NCBI GenBank assembly: GCA_016715075.1
Contig: JADKBK010000001.1
Location: 248,001-312,000 of the forward strand
From: Bacteroidales bacterium
GTDB lineage: Bacteria > Bacteroidota > Bacteroidia > Bacteroidales > VadinHA17
Length of the DNA: 64,000 bases
Direction of reading: 5' to 3'
Each line of letters begins with the position of its first letter. The stretch's first letter is position 1. Shown here one piece after another: positions 33,341 to 43,354 of the stretch. Below the pieces are notes generated by a model, which searched no databases, was not told the DNA's origin, and worked only from the letters and a program-made list of their open reading frames with translations. The position numbers and the translations under genes were made by a program.

Positions 33341-35575
33341 ATGGAAAAGAAGTATGAACCTATCAATCGCCGCTCATTTATCCGCACTACAGGTACTGCT
33401 TTAACCGGATTTACTTTAATCCCGTTTGATATAGCCGAAGGTAATCTTAAAGCTCAATCATCTCATTTATCCGGTTATGGTCTGACCGGAAATAAAATGA
33501 CCGGAGAAAAGTGGTGGGAGAGAGAACCTCTTCGAATTGTAGAACTGGAGCAGGGATTTGAATATGGTGAAAAGGCAGATCTGTTAAATGACCTGGGAGC
33601 AAATATGGAACATCTGGTCAGATTTACCGATACCTCTCCCGGTACTTCATTCCTTGATGCACATAATCTTTTTGGAGGTAAGAAGGTGAATTATAGCTCT
33701 TTAAAGGAGTATCTTGCTGAAGCACATAAAAGGAATATTAAAGTGATAATATACTTTAATGTTCATGCAATTGAAATTTCATATGCAAGGCAGCATCCTG
33801 AATGGCAGCAGATTAAGGATGACGGTAAGCCAATAGAGGATGTTTACAGTGTGGATTCCTCATTCTGTATCAACAGCCCCTGGCGTGAAGAGGTGTTTAT
33901 TACACTGAGAAAACTTGCAGCGTATGAAATTGACGGTATCTTTTATGACGGGCCCATATTTTTCTCTGCTACCTGTCATTGTGCACATTGCAGGAAGCTT
34001 TATAATGAGAAGTATTCATCAGAGATACCTTCCAAAACTGCGCTATCTGCAAAACGTGATAATCCAAGCTGGAAAAAACTTCTGGAGTTTCAGTCAGACA
34101 GCATTGCCCGCTTCCTGAGAGATTCCAACAGGATACTGAAGGATATTAATCCGCAGATCTTGTTCTACATGAATGGAAATACACTGGCACCTTCCTGGCC
34201 TACCGGCAGGGATAACAGGAAGATCATTGCTGAAACAGACGTACTTGGCGCTGAGGGTGGTTTTTTGTATGGAGCATTATCAGAACCTATCTATAAGCCC
34301 GGAGCAGTAGCCAAACTTCTGGAAACTCAGTCAGGGGGTAAGCCAACTGTTGTTTTTGATGCTGCCAAGCAGGGACCATGGACCTTTTCCAAGCTTCCAG
34401 CTGGAGAAATAAGTATTCTATACAGTCAGACAATAACCTACCAGGGAAATGTATGGCTTGCTGTTAGCATAAATCCTTCCTTGCATAAAAAGGAGATGGA
34501 TGTGATAAGAAGTTACAACGGATTCATAAAAGAACATCAGGCAGCTTTTCTCGGCACGGAATCACTCTCCAGGATAGCTCTTTTATGGCCTCAGGATGCA
34601 GGGAATTTTTATGATGGCTCTTCCGTCCCTCTGACTGATTTCACCAGGGAGATGAAAACGGAGACGGCAGGAAACCTTGAAGAGGAATTCTATGGCTTTT
34701 ACGATGGACTTTCGAGAGTACATTGCCCTTTTGATGTGATTGATGAAGAAGCTCTGAATAAAGGCATTGAAAAATATGACCTGATTATCCTGCCAAATGC
34801 TACCTGCCTGACAAAAGAAGCATCTGAAAAGATTAAGGATTTTGTTAAGCAGGGCGGAAATATCCTTTCCACTTTTGAAACATCTTTTTATAATGAGACA
34901 GGCAAAAAGCTCGATAATCCGCTTTTGAGCGATCTGTTTGGCATTAATGAAACCAGGGAAGTTTTTGGTCCTCTTGCATGGGATTATGTCACTCCCGGCG
35001 ATACCGGCAACTTTTCACTGAAGGAAATTAATCAACAGTTTATTTATGCCCCTGAATATGGTCTGAAAGTTAAAACAGGGTCAGCTGTCCCGCTTTATTT
35101 CTGCAAGCCTTTGCCGGGAAGTTATTCAGGAAGCCCCGAGCTATCAGAATTCCCATTTATTGTGGATAATAGCTACGGGAAGGGAAAATCAATTTATATG
35201 GCCGGAACATTTGGCAGTTCGCTGTATAAATTTCATTTCCCGGAATATTATCAGCTCCTCTCCAATATTCTTTTACGGTTTAGCACACCTCTCGTAAGGC
35301 TTGATAATGTTCCCTCTTCTGTTGAGGTCTCACTGAGAAAAGGAGTCAATTCCATTTTCCTTTATTTGATCAACTTCACTTCGGAGATGAAAAGACCTAT
35401 ACAGAAAATTATTCCCTGCCAGAACTTAAAAATTGAATTACTTTTACAAGAAAAGGTTAAAAGTGTCAATGCTCTGTGGTCAGGAAAGACACTGGATCAC
35501 AGTGTGAGTGATCATTCAATCTCATTTATTCTCCCTTTGATTGAAGATTATGAAGTAATTGAGATCAAAATCTGA
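33341..35575 (+). CDS. Tat-exported putative glycoside hydrolase with beta-galactosidase-trimerisation-like domain
   Basis: 744 residues. A twin-arginine signal (NRRSFIRTTGTALTGFTLIP) leads to a TIM-barrel-like domain (LKEYLAEAHKRNIKVIIYF, YEIDGIFYDGPIFFS with candidate acidic residues) containing a CHCAHC motif. From about 460 onward the KYDLIILPNATCLTKEASE segment resembles the glutamine-amidotransferase-like trimerisation domain of GH42-type enzymes. I cannot place it in a numbered GH family; it looks like the hypothetical glycosyl hydrolase 6 type. Adjacent to the rhamnosidase-like gene, so probably same substrate pathway. Confidence 0.72.
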   Translation: MEKKYEPINRRSFIRTTGTALTGFTLIPFDIAEGNLKAQSSHLSGYGLTGNKMTGEKWWEREPLRIVELEQGFEYGEKADLLNDLGANMEHLVRFTDTSPGTSFLDAHNLFGGKKVNYSSLKEYLAEAHKRNIKVIIYFNVHAIEISYARQHPEWQQIKDDGKPIEDVYSVDSSFCINSPWREEVFITLRKLAAYEIDGIFYDGPIFFSATCHCAHCRKLYNEKYSSEIPSKTALSAKRDNPSWKKLLEFQSDSIARFLRDSNRILKDINPQILFYMNGNTLAPSWPTGRDNRKIIAETDVLGAEGGFLYGALSEPIYKPGAVAKLLETQSGGKPTVVFDAAKQGPWTFSKLPAGEISILYSQTITYQGNVWLAVSINPSLHKKEMDVIRSYNGFIKEHQAAFLGTESLSRIALLWPQDAGNFYDGSSVPLTDFTREMKTETAGNLEEEFYGFYDGLSRVHCPFDVIDEEALNKGIEKYDLIILPNATCLTKEASEKIKDFVKQGGNILSTFETSFYNETGKKLDNPLLSDLFGINETREVFGPLAWDYVTPGDTGNFSLKEINQQFIYAPEYGLKVKTGSAVPLYFCKPLPGSYSGSPELSEFPFIVDNSYGKGKSIYMAGTFGSSLYKFHFPEYYQLLSNILLRFSTPLVRLDNVPSSVEVSLRKGVNSIFLYLINFTSEMKRPIQKIIPCQNLKIELLLQEKVKSVNALWSGKTLDHSVSDHSISFILPLIEDYEVIEIKI

Positions 35576-35582
35576 AGACATC

Positions 35583-37664
35583 TTATTTCAAATCCGTCCA
35601 TGCAGGCCAGGATATAACCGGTGCATAGTTGGATTCGTTATAGAGAGGGGGTCTTTTGGGTGAATAAATACGGGCACCGGTGAATGGCTGATCCTGGGTG
35701 TAAATATATATCCAGTCAGTATCCCATACAATCAGTTCATCCCGCGGATCACCTGTCATATCTTGTGCCATCCAGGACAGGTCGGGGTGACCATCAGTTG
35801 GGAACATAACAACTCTGCGACCCCATCCGTCCACCAGGCCTCCCTCCGATGGGTTAGGAGAAAGAAAGATGAACTCAGTTCCGTCGCCTCTCCAGTTCAC
35901 TGGTTGAACAGGAGAACCGGCGTGGATAAGTTCAAAATTAGTTATCTCATCCCCTGAGCAATTATACATTGTGATAAGACCTGGTTCACCCCAGAAGTTG
36001 ATATTGCAGAACTCCAGTCCGGGAATGTCGGGTCTGAACTGTCCGACGCTTGGAGTCTGTGCATGACCGACAAGGTGATGTCTGAGGATCTTACCGGCAC
36101 TGTCCAGAAGCAGTACTCCGTCATCGCTGCCTCCGATGAATATCCGCTCAGGTCCGCCATTCAGAGTAAAGTCTCCTGCACAAATACCGTCCGCATGTTC
36201 CTCCATCTGTCCGTCGAGTGACCAGATCAGCCTGCCTGCAGGGCTAAATTTGGAATACCCGATATAAACCTCATCTTTCCCGTCATTATTGCTGTCGTGA
36301 AAAGCAGGAAAGTGTCCCAGATTGGCGGAGGCAGTCCACAGGAGTTCGAACCTGTTGTTATAGGCCCATAGCCTGGTGTGACGGTCTTTTATTATCATGT
36401 CTAACGGTTTGCCCGTTCCTCTCAGGTCGGCGAAAGAGATGCAGTCTACATTGAGCCAGGGAAGAAGATCACGGCGGTAGTAGTGTTTATATTCCAGCCA
36501 TGACTTCTCGTCAGGGAGGATTGCAGATGAGGGGACTGGGTAACGTTTTTTCTCTTTTCCTGTCCGCCCGTCAAGTATTTTAATCCACTCTCCCTGTGCA
36601 TATACAACTTCGTTCAGGCCATCCCCGTCCAGATCATGGATCTGAACAGCCACATCATAGGATACCCAGGCGTGGTCAGGGTTCGGTTTGCCCGACTGCC
36701 ATAGAATCCGGCCATTATGATCAAGGGCTGTGAGACAAGTTATCTCATTATAGTTGCTGTTAAAGAAGGGCATATTCTGCACAAGGAGGAAGTCATTCTG
36801 TCCATCATTGTCCAGATCACCCAGTCTGACAGCCCGGGCTGCACCGAATCCTTTGGTAGAGATGCGTTTCCAGAGAACTGGTTGAGGATTACCGAGACGC
36901 AATGCCTCAGTCTCCTTCGCTTTGTCAGCTTTGAGAGCCAGAAATTCTCTTTTATCCTTTTCGGTGGCTGAAACACGGACTTCGTGAAATGCGACAGGCG
37001 AAGTGGCGAATAGTCCTACCTTTCCACCACGATAGCGATTGTCAGAAACATTAAAAACCAATTTTCCGTTAACCGAGCAACGTATTTGAGTGTCAGATAC
37101 CTCTACGCGGAGCCTGTAAGATTTCGCCGGGTCTGTATGGTAATTTGCATATGCCAGTTCATGCCACCCGTCCTGCCGGAATCCCTTTTCTCCGTCACGG
37201 TAGCGGAGCGTAATACTGTCTCCCTTTCCAAAGCCAAACATATAATAGTGCCGGCCGTCATTGTACCTGAACACTACTCCGTTAAGATCTTTACGGTCAT
37301 AGGGTGAAAGCAGCACATCAAGAGTATAGTTGGTCCATAGAGGATCTCCATAACAAAGAATCGGGTATATGTAATCGTGAGTCCATTCAGTCTCATTGTA
37401 TCCAAGATAGTGGAGTGATTGTTTTCCATCTGATTCCAGTACTTTCCACTCCTCCGGTCCCCTGTTGTTTACTATGTCCCAGCCATCAGTGAATTGTCGT
37501 GGGACATAATGATATTCGGGAAACCCTTTTGCAGCAAAGTCTCCGAACTTTCCGGGCGTCAGGCGTGAAAAATCACAGAATGCCAGCACTGTATCAGCCT
37601 TTTCAGATATCCGTGGAGCCGAAAAGGTTATTAGTGTGTAGAGAATACATGTCAGGGTTATCAT
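35583..37664 (-). CDS. Exported protein with concanavalin-like and FG-GAP/beta-propeller domains
   Basis: 693 residues with an N-terminal signal peptide. About 60-230 resembles a DUF1080/LamG-like jelly roll (NGVVFRYNDGRHYYMFGFGKG, RLRVEVSDTQIRCSVNGKLV). From about 270 it has repeats with calcium-binding-like DxDxDG loops (GDLDNDGQND, HDLDGDGLNEV, HDSNNDGKDEVY) typical of FG-GAP propellers such as rhamnogalacturonan lyases. A lyase or carbohydrate-binding role in the neighbouring rhamnosidase pathway is inference. Convergent with the Tat-exported hydrolase gene, 7 bases between stops. Confidence 0.7.
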   Translation of the reverse strand: MITLTCILYTLITFSAPRISEKADTVLAFCDFSRLTPGKFGDFAAKGFPEYHYVPRQFTDGWDIVNNRGPEEWKVLESDGKQSLHYLGYNETEWTHDYIYPILCYGDPLWTNYTLDVLLSPYDRKDLNGVVFRYNDGRHYYMFGFGKGDSITLRYRDGEKGFRQDGWHELAYANYHTDPAKSYRLRVEVSDTQIRCSVNGKLVFNVSDNRYRGGKVGLFATSPVAFHEVRVSATEKDKREFLALKADKAKETEALRLGNPQPVLWKRISTKGFGAARAVRLGDLDNDGQNDFLLVQNMPFFNSNYNEITCLTALDHNGRILWQSGKPNPDHAWVSYDVAVQIHDLDGDGLNEVVYAQGEWIKILDGRTGKEKKRYPVPSSAILPDEKSWLEYKHYYRRDLLPWLNVDCISFADLRGTGKPLDMIIKDRHTRLWAYNNRFELLWTASANLGHFPAFHDSNNDGKDEVYIGYSKFSPAGRLIWSLDGQMEEHADGICAGDFTLNGGPERIFIGGSDDGVLLLDSAGKILRHHLVGHAQTPSVGQFRPDIPGLEFCNINFWGEPGLITMYNCSGDEITNFELIHAGSPVQPVNWRGDGTEFIFLSPNPSEGGLVDGWGRRVVMFPTDGHPDLSWMAQDMTGDPRDELIVWDTDWIYIYTQDQPFTGARIYSPKRPPLYNESNYAPVISWPAWTDLK

Positions 37665-37676
37665 GTTGAATAGTTT

Positions 37677-38606
37677 TTATATACCAAAAACCCAGGAAGG
37701 TACTTCCATCCGGGCACCTTTTGTCGGATCAACTATCTGGTTTATTTTCAGCTGTCCTGTCAGTCCGACAAGCAGACGAGCCTCTTTTTCGGTGCGTCCT
37801 GTTCGCTGCCGGAGTAAAGCAACCATATCGTCGGTGGCCTGCCAGGCTGCATCTTCAAGGTTGCTATTAGCTCCCAGTGTTGAGAATGATTCGGGCCTGA
37901 TAATCACAGGTCGTTCTGAAAGCCGTTCAGGTAATTTGCGAAAACGGATCAGAGCTTCGGCATCGGTCTCTATTCCCTGGCCTGTTATCTCTCCATCGCC
38001 CTGAAGTGCATGGGCATCACCCATGCCGACAAGAGCACCTTTCACACGGGCACTGAAGACTACTGTACTGCCGGCACGAACCTCACGGCAGTCCATATTA
38101 CCTCCTGTATCCCCCGGTGCACGGGTATCTGCTGATCCTTCAGCGGGTGCGATACCCAGGCCTCCTATCATTGGCTGCATGGGAAGCTTAAGAGTTGGTG
38201 ATAATATGACATATCCGCCGGAGAGTTCAAAAATACTGCCGTTGCAATATCCCCAGTCGCCGGTTTTAATGTCCAGGATATCAATTGCCAGTGCGTCTCC
38301 GGGATTAATCCCCTCGACAAATATTGCCCCGGTTTGCGGATTTATTATGGCATCGGGTCCAGGTTCCAGGAACACGCCATCCCTGGTGACTAAACCGGGC
38401 ATGCCGTGAGACATCTCTACTATTATCACCTCTCCGGGCTTAACCCGATAAGCAGGTTCCATTCCCGGTCGCCATGTTGTAAACGACCTCTCGCGTGAGA
38501 GACGGCGTATATCTCCCTGCCATACCTTTTTCAATGACTCACCTCCAATACCCGCCGCAAGCGCAGGTGCAATTAGAAAGGTCCTGATGAACTCATTCCG
38601 ATCCAT
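37677..38606 (-). CDS. Acetamidase/formamidase family protein
   Basis: 309 residues of the FmdA/AmdA fold: KPGEVIIVEMSHGMPG, NPQTGAIFVEGINPGDALAIDILDI, IGGLGIAP, PGDTGGNMDCREVRAGSTV and GDAHALQGDGEI are characteristic blocks. Family members hydrolyse short amides to ammonia and acid. The N-terminus (FIRTFLIAPALAAGIGG) looks like an export signal, partly Tat-like but with RN rather than RR, which is unusual for this mostly cytosolic family. It is upstream of, and probably co-transcribed with, the beta-propeller gene. Confidence 0.87.
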   Translation of the reverse strand: MDRNEFIRTFLIAPALAAGIGGESLKKVWQGDIRRLSRERSFTTWRPGMEPAYRVKPGEVIIVEMSHGMPGLVTRDGVFLEPGPDAIINPQTGAIFVEGINPGDALAIDILDIKTGDWGYCNGSIFELSGGYVILSPTLKLPMQPMIGGLGIAPAEGSADTRAPGDTGGNMDCREVRAGSTVVFSARVKGALVGMGDAHALQGDGEITGQGIETDAEALIRFRKLPERLSERPVIIRPESFSTLGANSNLEDAAWQATDDMVALLRQRTGRTEKEARLLVGLTGQLKINQIVDPTKGARMEVPSWVFGI

Positions 38607-38645
38607 GTCTATGACTGATTAAATTAGGGTTAATAGATACCTGGG

Positions 38646-39935
38646 TTAGTTGGAGAGCCGGTTAAGTGTATTAAAAGTTGTGGTTCCGACAACTCTGTCG
38701 TAACGATCCTGAGGATTACGATAATAGATCAATATGCTATAATCATTTTCGGTTTCATAGTGGCTGCCTTCAAAGAAGCTGGCTGTACCATCCGTAGTTC
38801 CATTTTTAAGATAAACATATTCATAATTGTACCATCCCTGTTTGAGGAGCATAGAACACTCATATTCACCCTTATCAGGATTGAATATCATACGATTGTT
38901 ATTGTCAAACTGCCAGTTGTTTAAACCTCCTGATACATAGATATTTCCACCGGCGATGAATTGCTTTGTGGGAAGAGTAAATAATACATTTACATAATCC
39001 GCATCAATGTCATATTTTTTGCCCTCCTGGATTGCTATATAGTATTTACCATTGAAATCCTGCCAGTAAAAATATGGCTTGAATTCCCGGCTGTCTGAAG
39101 GGAAAAGATAGACATTATAACCGGCGTTAACAAAATCAATTCCTCTGATAAATTCACTCTGATACCTGATACTTTTTATATCAAAATAGCGGTACTCATT
39201 TCCACCCTGAAAAATATTCTTATCTGAAAGGGAATTGTATTTAAGTTCATTTACACCTGAAAAGTCGGGTTTAAGATTTCTTTTTGCATTGTCCCACCTG
39301 CCGTTCTGAAGGATAAACGCATAGATATTCCTGAATGGATCACTGATGCTGAGGCCGGGATAAGCCACTGTAAAATCAACCTGCTGCTGTGTATTATTAT
39401 CGGCCGATATCATTGGCCTGTGAACGTCGGCAGCTATTTTTACAGCGTCTTCGGTTACAATAAATCTCTGGGTAATGGAAGGTTCATCAGGTCTGTCAAT
39501 GGGAGAAACAACCAGGATGTAATTTCCTGAAAGCTTAAGCTGAACCCTGTCGTTTGGGATAGTGATCTTATAATGAGTGTACTTAACAGTTGTATTGAAA
39601 GATGATTCATAATCTTCAACCTGGTTTTCTGCAAAACCGTCGGTATAATCATTCGGGAAAATATCGGACCTGTTCCAGTCCTTATCACAGTGAATAAAGG
39701 TATAAGAATAAGTTTCTGCCTGATCGTCAAGGAGATCAAAATGAAAAACCATCTTATCGGCGCTGTGCAGTTTTAATATAGGGTATGAAAGGTTCCATCT
39801 CGCCTGGTAGAGCTGAACACTTTTTATTTTATTGTCATAAATGTGATTGGTAAACAAAAGTGATTCAGAATTCGTTGTTTGTCCATTTATGACAATGATG
39901 ATAAGCTGAAAAGATATAAAAAACAGTATTCGCAT
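38646..39935 (-). CDS. Type IX secretion system plug protein (DUF5103)
   Basis: 429 residues with a signal peptide (RILFFISFQLIIIVINGQ). The DUF5103 N-terminal block IKSVQLYQARWNLSYPILKLH, the TYSYTFIHCDKDWN segment and the C-terminal YIYVSGGLNNWQ/QGWYNYEYVY carbohydrate-binding-like beta fold are present. In the type IX translocon, plug proteins close the outer-membrane SprA channel from the periplasm. This adds a second T9SS gene to the window besides PorP/SprF. Confidence 0.85.
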   Translation of the reverse strand: MRILFFISFQLIIIVINGQTTNSESLLFTNHIYDNKIKSVQLYQARWNLSYPILKLHSADKMVFHFDLLDDQAETYSYTFIHCDKDWNRSDIFPNDYTDGFAENQVEDYESSFNTTVKYTHYKITIPNDRVQLKLSGNYILVVSPIDRPDEPSITQRFIVTEDAVKIAADVHRPMISADNNTQQQVDFTVAYPGLSISDPFRNIYAFILQNGRWDNAKRNLKPDFSGVNELKYNSLSDKNIFQGGNEYRYFDIKSIRYQSEFIRGIDFVNAGYNVYLFPSDSREFKPYFYWQDFNGKYYIAIQEGKKYDIDADYVNVLFTLPTKQFIAGGNIYVSGGLNNWQFDNNNRMIFNPDKGEYECSMLLKQGWYNYEYVYLKNGTTDGTASFFEGSHYETENDYSILIYYRNPQDRYDRVVGTTTFNTLNRLSN

Positions 39936-40035
39936 ATAAAATATTTCTCTTTTTCATAAACATTAAATGTAATTAAATGTTGCTTAGTTATTCCATAATA
40001 ATTAGCACTTTTTAGTAATTGAAAACAGATTAACA

Positions 40036-40043
40036 TACTTTTG
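40036..40043 (+). promoter_or_regulatory. -7 element TACTTTTG for the nqr operon
   Basis: An exact TAnnTTTG match 60 bases before the nqrA ATG. A T-rich stretch about 22 bases upstream could serve as a weak -33 region. Confidence 0.4.
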
Positions 40044-40102
40044 CAAAATTATTGTTAAAAATTTCACAGTAAAAAATCTAAATCTTATATACTTCACCAG
40101 AA

Positions 40103-41455
40103 ATGTCATTATCAGTAAAACTTAGTAAGGGGCTTGATATCAAGATTATAGGAAAAGCGGAGCGGCTCCTGGCTGGAGAAGTTGATTCAGCCTTATATGG
40201 TGTCAGACCTGTCGATTTTCCGGGTCTTATACCCAAATTGAATGTAAAACCGGGTGATAGGGTATCAGCGGGCTCTCCGATTTTTCATGACAAGATCAGG
40301 CCGGAGATTATTTTTGCATCACCTGTCAGCGGTACTGTTGTATCGGTAATCAGAGGTGACCGGAGAAAATTAATGGAGATAGTCATAGAAAAGAACGGCA
40401 ACGATTATATTGATTTTGGAATAGCTGATCCCTCAGTATTAAGCCGTGAAAAGATCAGGGAGTCTCTTCTTGTTTCCGGATTATGGCCTGTGGTTAGACA
40501 AAGACCATATCACATAGTAGCTAATCCGCAGGATGTTCCGAAAGCGATTTTTATTTCAGGATTCGATACTTCTCCGCTGGCGCCGGATTATAACTTCATA
40601 ATGGATAATTCCTCCGAATCACTTTTCAGAAGGGGGATTACTGCATTGAAAAAACTCACCGACGGAAAAATCAATCTTGTACTAAATGGAAAGGGTGATT
40701 CATCTGCAGTTTTAAAAAATGCTTCTGATGTCGAAATATCTCAATTTTCAGGACCTCACCCTGCCGGTAATGTAGGCATTCAAATACATCATCTTGACCC
40801 ACTCAATAAAGGGGAGATTGTTTGGTTTGTGAATCTTCAGGATGTGCTTGCAATCGGAAGGCTTTTTGAGGAGGGAAGATATAATCATGAGAGAATAGTT
40901 GCCTTGACGGGATCGGAAATCATGCATCCTCAGTACTATAGAATTAAATCCGGGGTATCGGTTTCCTCAATGACAAATGGTAATGTAAAACCGGGAAATC
41001 TTCGTTATATAAGTGGCAATGTCCTGACAGGGACTTCAGTTGGACAGGAAGGACATGTAGGGTTTTATGATTCTCAGGTCACCGTTATCCCTGAGGGTGA
41101 TTATTTTGAATTCTTTGGCTGGATGAAGCCAGGTCTTGATAAGTTCAGTTTTTCAAGGACTTTCGCTTCAAAGCTTATTCCCTCAAAAGGATTTAGGCTG
41201 GACACCAATCTTCATGGTGGTGAACGTGCATTTGTAATGACTGGTCAATATGAAAAAGTAGTTCCTATGGATATCTATCCAATGCAGCTTCTGAAGGCAA
41301 TTCTTTCAGAGGATATTGAGATGATGGAGAATCTGGGGATTTATGAGATAGCAGAGGAGGATTTTGCTCTTTGCGAATATATATGCCCTTCCAAGATTGA
41401 GATTCAGTCAATTGTACGGAAAGGTCTTGAAATGATGATTAAGGAGATGAATTAG
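40103..41455 (+). CDS. nqrA: Na+-translocating NADH:quinone reductase subunit A
   Basis: 450 residues. NqrA is the soluble subunit of the Na+ pump on the cytoplasmic face. It opens with SKGLDIKIIGKAERL, has the lipoyl-like segment KLNVKPGDRVSAGSPIFHDK, and contains FISGFDTSPLAPDYNF and the C-terminal CEYICPSKIEIQSIVRKGLE. It is the first of six contiguous nqr genes, so the cluster is NQR and not RNF. Confidence 0.96.
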   Translation: MSLSVKLSKGLDIKIIGKAERLLAGEVDSALYGVRPVDFPGLIPKLNVKPGDRVSAGSPIFHDKIRPEIIFASPVSGTVVSVIRGDRRKLMEIVIEKNGNDYIDFGIADPSVLSREKIRESLLVSGLWPVVRQRPYHIVANPQDVPKAIFISGFDTSPLAPDYNFIMDNSSESLFRRGITALKKLTDGKINLVLNGKGDSSAVLKNASDVEISQFSGPHPAGNVGIQIHHLDPLNKGEIVWFVNLQDVLAIGRLFEEGRYNHERIVALTGSEIMHPQYYRIKSGVSVSSMTNGNVKPGNLRYISGNVLTGTSVGQEGHVGFYDSQVTVIPEGDYFEFFGWMKPGLDKFSFSRTFASKLIPSKGFRLDTNLHGGERAFVMTGQYEKVVPMDIYPMQLLKAILSEDIEMMENLGIYEIAEEDFALCEYICPSKIEIQSIVRKGLEMMIKEMN

Positions 41456-41477
41456 TTAACTGAGATATTGATAAATA

Positions 41478-42650
41478 ATGAATTCGTTAAGAAAGAAGAT
41501 TGACAAGATAAAGCCTAATTTCCAGGAAGGGGGGAAGTTTGAAAAACTTCGTTCGGTATTTGAAGGCTTAGAATCTTTCCTGTTTGTATCTGACAGGGTT
41601 ACATTTAAGGGTTCCCATGTACGTGACAGCATAGATCTGAAGCGTACAATGACTGTAGTAATCGTGGCGCTTCTTCCTGCATTATTATTCGGAGCTTACA
41701 ACGTCGGGTTGCAGCACTTCAGATCTATTGGTGCAGATGCCGGGATATTTCACATGTTCTGGTTTGGATTTTTGAAGATATTGCCATTGATAATAGTCAG
41801 TTATTCTGTAGGGTTAGGTATTGAATTCATTGCTGCCCAGATAAGGGGTCATGAAATAAATGAAGGTTTTCTTGTAACAGGTCTGCTTATTCCATTGATA
41901 ATGCCGGTAGAAATTCCTTTATGGATGCTGGCGCTTGCCACTGCATTTGCTGTTATTATAGGCAAAGAGGTATTCGGCGGGACGGGGATGAATGTCTTTA
42001 ATCCTGCACTCGTAGCCCGGGCATTCCTCTTTTTCAGCTATCCTGCCTGGATGACAGGAGATAAAGTGTGGATTGAAGGATTAGCGAAAGGGCAGCATGT
42101 TGTTGATGGTTTCTCAGGAGCTACTCCTCTTGCCCTTTGTGCAGCCGGAGAGACTACAAAAATACCATCCTTCATGGATATGTTTATCGGTACAATTCCC
42201 GGCTCCATTGGAGAGACATCAACTCTGGCAATACTTATCGGGGCGGCTATACTGATTATAACAGGTATTGGCAGCTGGAAGATAATAGTAAGTGTTTTTG
42301 CCGGCGGACTTGGGATGGGTTTATTGTTTAATGCTTTTTCTGTTAATACCTATATGGAGCTGCCTGCATATTATCATTTTGTTATGGGAGGTTTTGCTTT
42401 TGGAGCTGTTTTCATGGCAACCGATCCTGTATCAGGCTCCCAGACTGAGAAAGGAAAGTGGATATACGGATTTATGATCGGGGTAATGTCGATACTTATA
42501 AGGGTGATAAACCCGGCCTATCCGGAAGGAGTAATGCTTGCCATACTGCTGATGAATGTCTTTGCACCTCTCATCGACTATTTTATTATACAGTCAAGTA
42601 TTAAAAAGAGATTAAAAAGAGCCAAAATCGCAACAAATATTAATTCATAA
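41478..42650 (+). CDS. nqrB: Na+-NQR subunit B (covalent FMN)
   Basis: 390 residues with about nine or ten membrane segments. The covalent FMN site SGAT is at 213-216 (GFSGATPLAL), with Thr216 the expected attachment residue. It also binds riboflavin and quinone in known NQR. The last base of its stop codon is the first base of the nqrC start (overlap at 42650). ApbE encoded downstream would attach the FMN. Confidence 0.96.
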   Translation: MNSLRKKIDKIKPNFQEGGKFEKLRSVFEGLESFLFVSDRVTFKGSHVRDSIDLKRTMTVVIVALLPALLFGAYNVGLQHFRSIGADAGIFHMFWFGFLKILPLIIVSYSVGLGIEFIAAQIRGHEINEGFLVTGLLIPLIMPVEIPLWMLALATAFAVIIGKEVFGGTGMNVFNPALVARAFLFFSYPAWMTGDKVWIEGLAKGQHVVDGFSGATPLALCAAGETTKIPSFMDMFIGTIPGSIGETSTLAILIGAAILIITGIGSWKIIVSVFAGGLGMGLLFNAFSVNTYMELPAYYHFVMGGFAFGAVFMATDPVSGSQTEKGKWIYGFMIGVMSILIRVINPAYPEGVMLAILLMNVFAPLIDYFIIQSSIKKRLKRAKIATNINS

Positions 42651-43351
42651 TGAAAGAGTTCAGTAACAGATATATATTTCTTTTTTCTGCGGTAATGGTG
42701 ATAGCTGTGGCAACACTGCTTTCGCTTGCTGCTACATTGCTCCAGCCGCGCCAGCAGAAAAACCTTGAAATAGAAAAAAAGAAAAGCATGCTGGAATCAA
42801 TAGGCATTCCATCTACCCGCGAGACCACAGAAAGCTTATACGATAAATATATAAAGGAAAGTTTTGTACTTAATTCCAAAGGAGAAGTTGTTGCAGGTGT
42901 TGATGCATTTAATGTTGTTTTGAATGTTGAACAGAAAAAACCTCTGGAACAGCAATACCTTCCTGTTTTCAATGCATCTCCCGACAATGGGGAAAAGGTA
43001 ATAATCCTTCCTGTTGAGGGAAAAGGATTATGGGGGCCGATCTTCGGATATGTATCTCTTAAGTCGGATATGAATACTATTTATGGGGTGACTTTTGATC
43101 ATAAGGGAGAAACTCCCGGGCTTGGCGCTGAAATCAATACCCCAGCATTTGAAGATATGTTCCCCGGGAAGAAACTCTTTGAAGAGGATAAATTTGTTTC
43201 AATAGGGGTGTTAAAGGGAGGTGCAAAAAAAGATGATCCTCATAATGTTGATGCTATTTCCGGTGGCACAATCACAAGCAAGGGGCTTGAAAAGATGCTG
43301 ACGGATTGCATAGTCAAATACAACGATTACCTTTCAAAAAACAGAAATTAA
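42650..43351 (+). CDS. nqrC: Na+-NQR subunit C (covalent FMN)
   Basis: 233 residues: one N-terminal membrane helix (YIFLFSAVMVIAVATLLSLAA) and a periplasmic FMN-binding domain. The flavinylation motif reads SGGTITS at 204-210 instead of the common SGATxT; Thr207 remains as the acceptor. ETPGLGAEI is the conserved pocket loop. It receives electrons within the NQR chain. Confidence 0.95.
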   Translation: MKEFSNRYIFLFSAVMVIAVATLLSLAATLLQPRQQKNLEIEKKKSMLESIGIPSTRETTESLYDKYIKESFVLNSKGEVVAGVDAFNVVLNVEQKKPLEQQYLPVFNASPDNGEKVIILPVEGKGLWGPIFGYVSLKSDMNTIYGVTFDHKGETPGLGAEINTPAFEDMFPGKKLFEEDKFVSIGVLKGGAKKDDPHNVDAISGGTITSKGLEKMLTDCIVKYNDYLSKNRN

Positions 43352-43354
43352 GAT

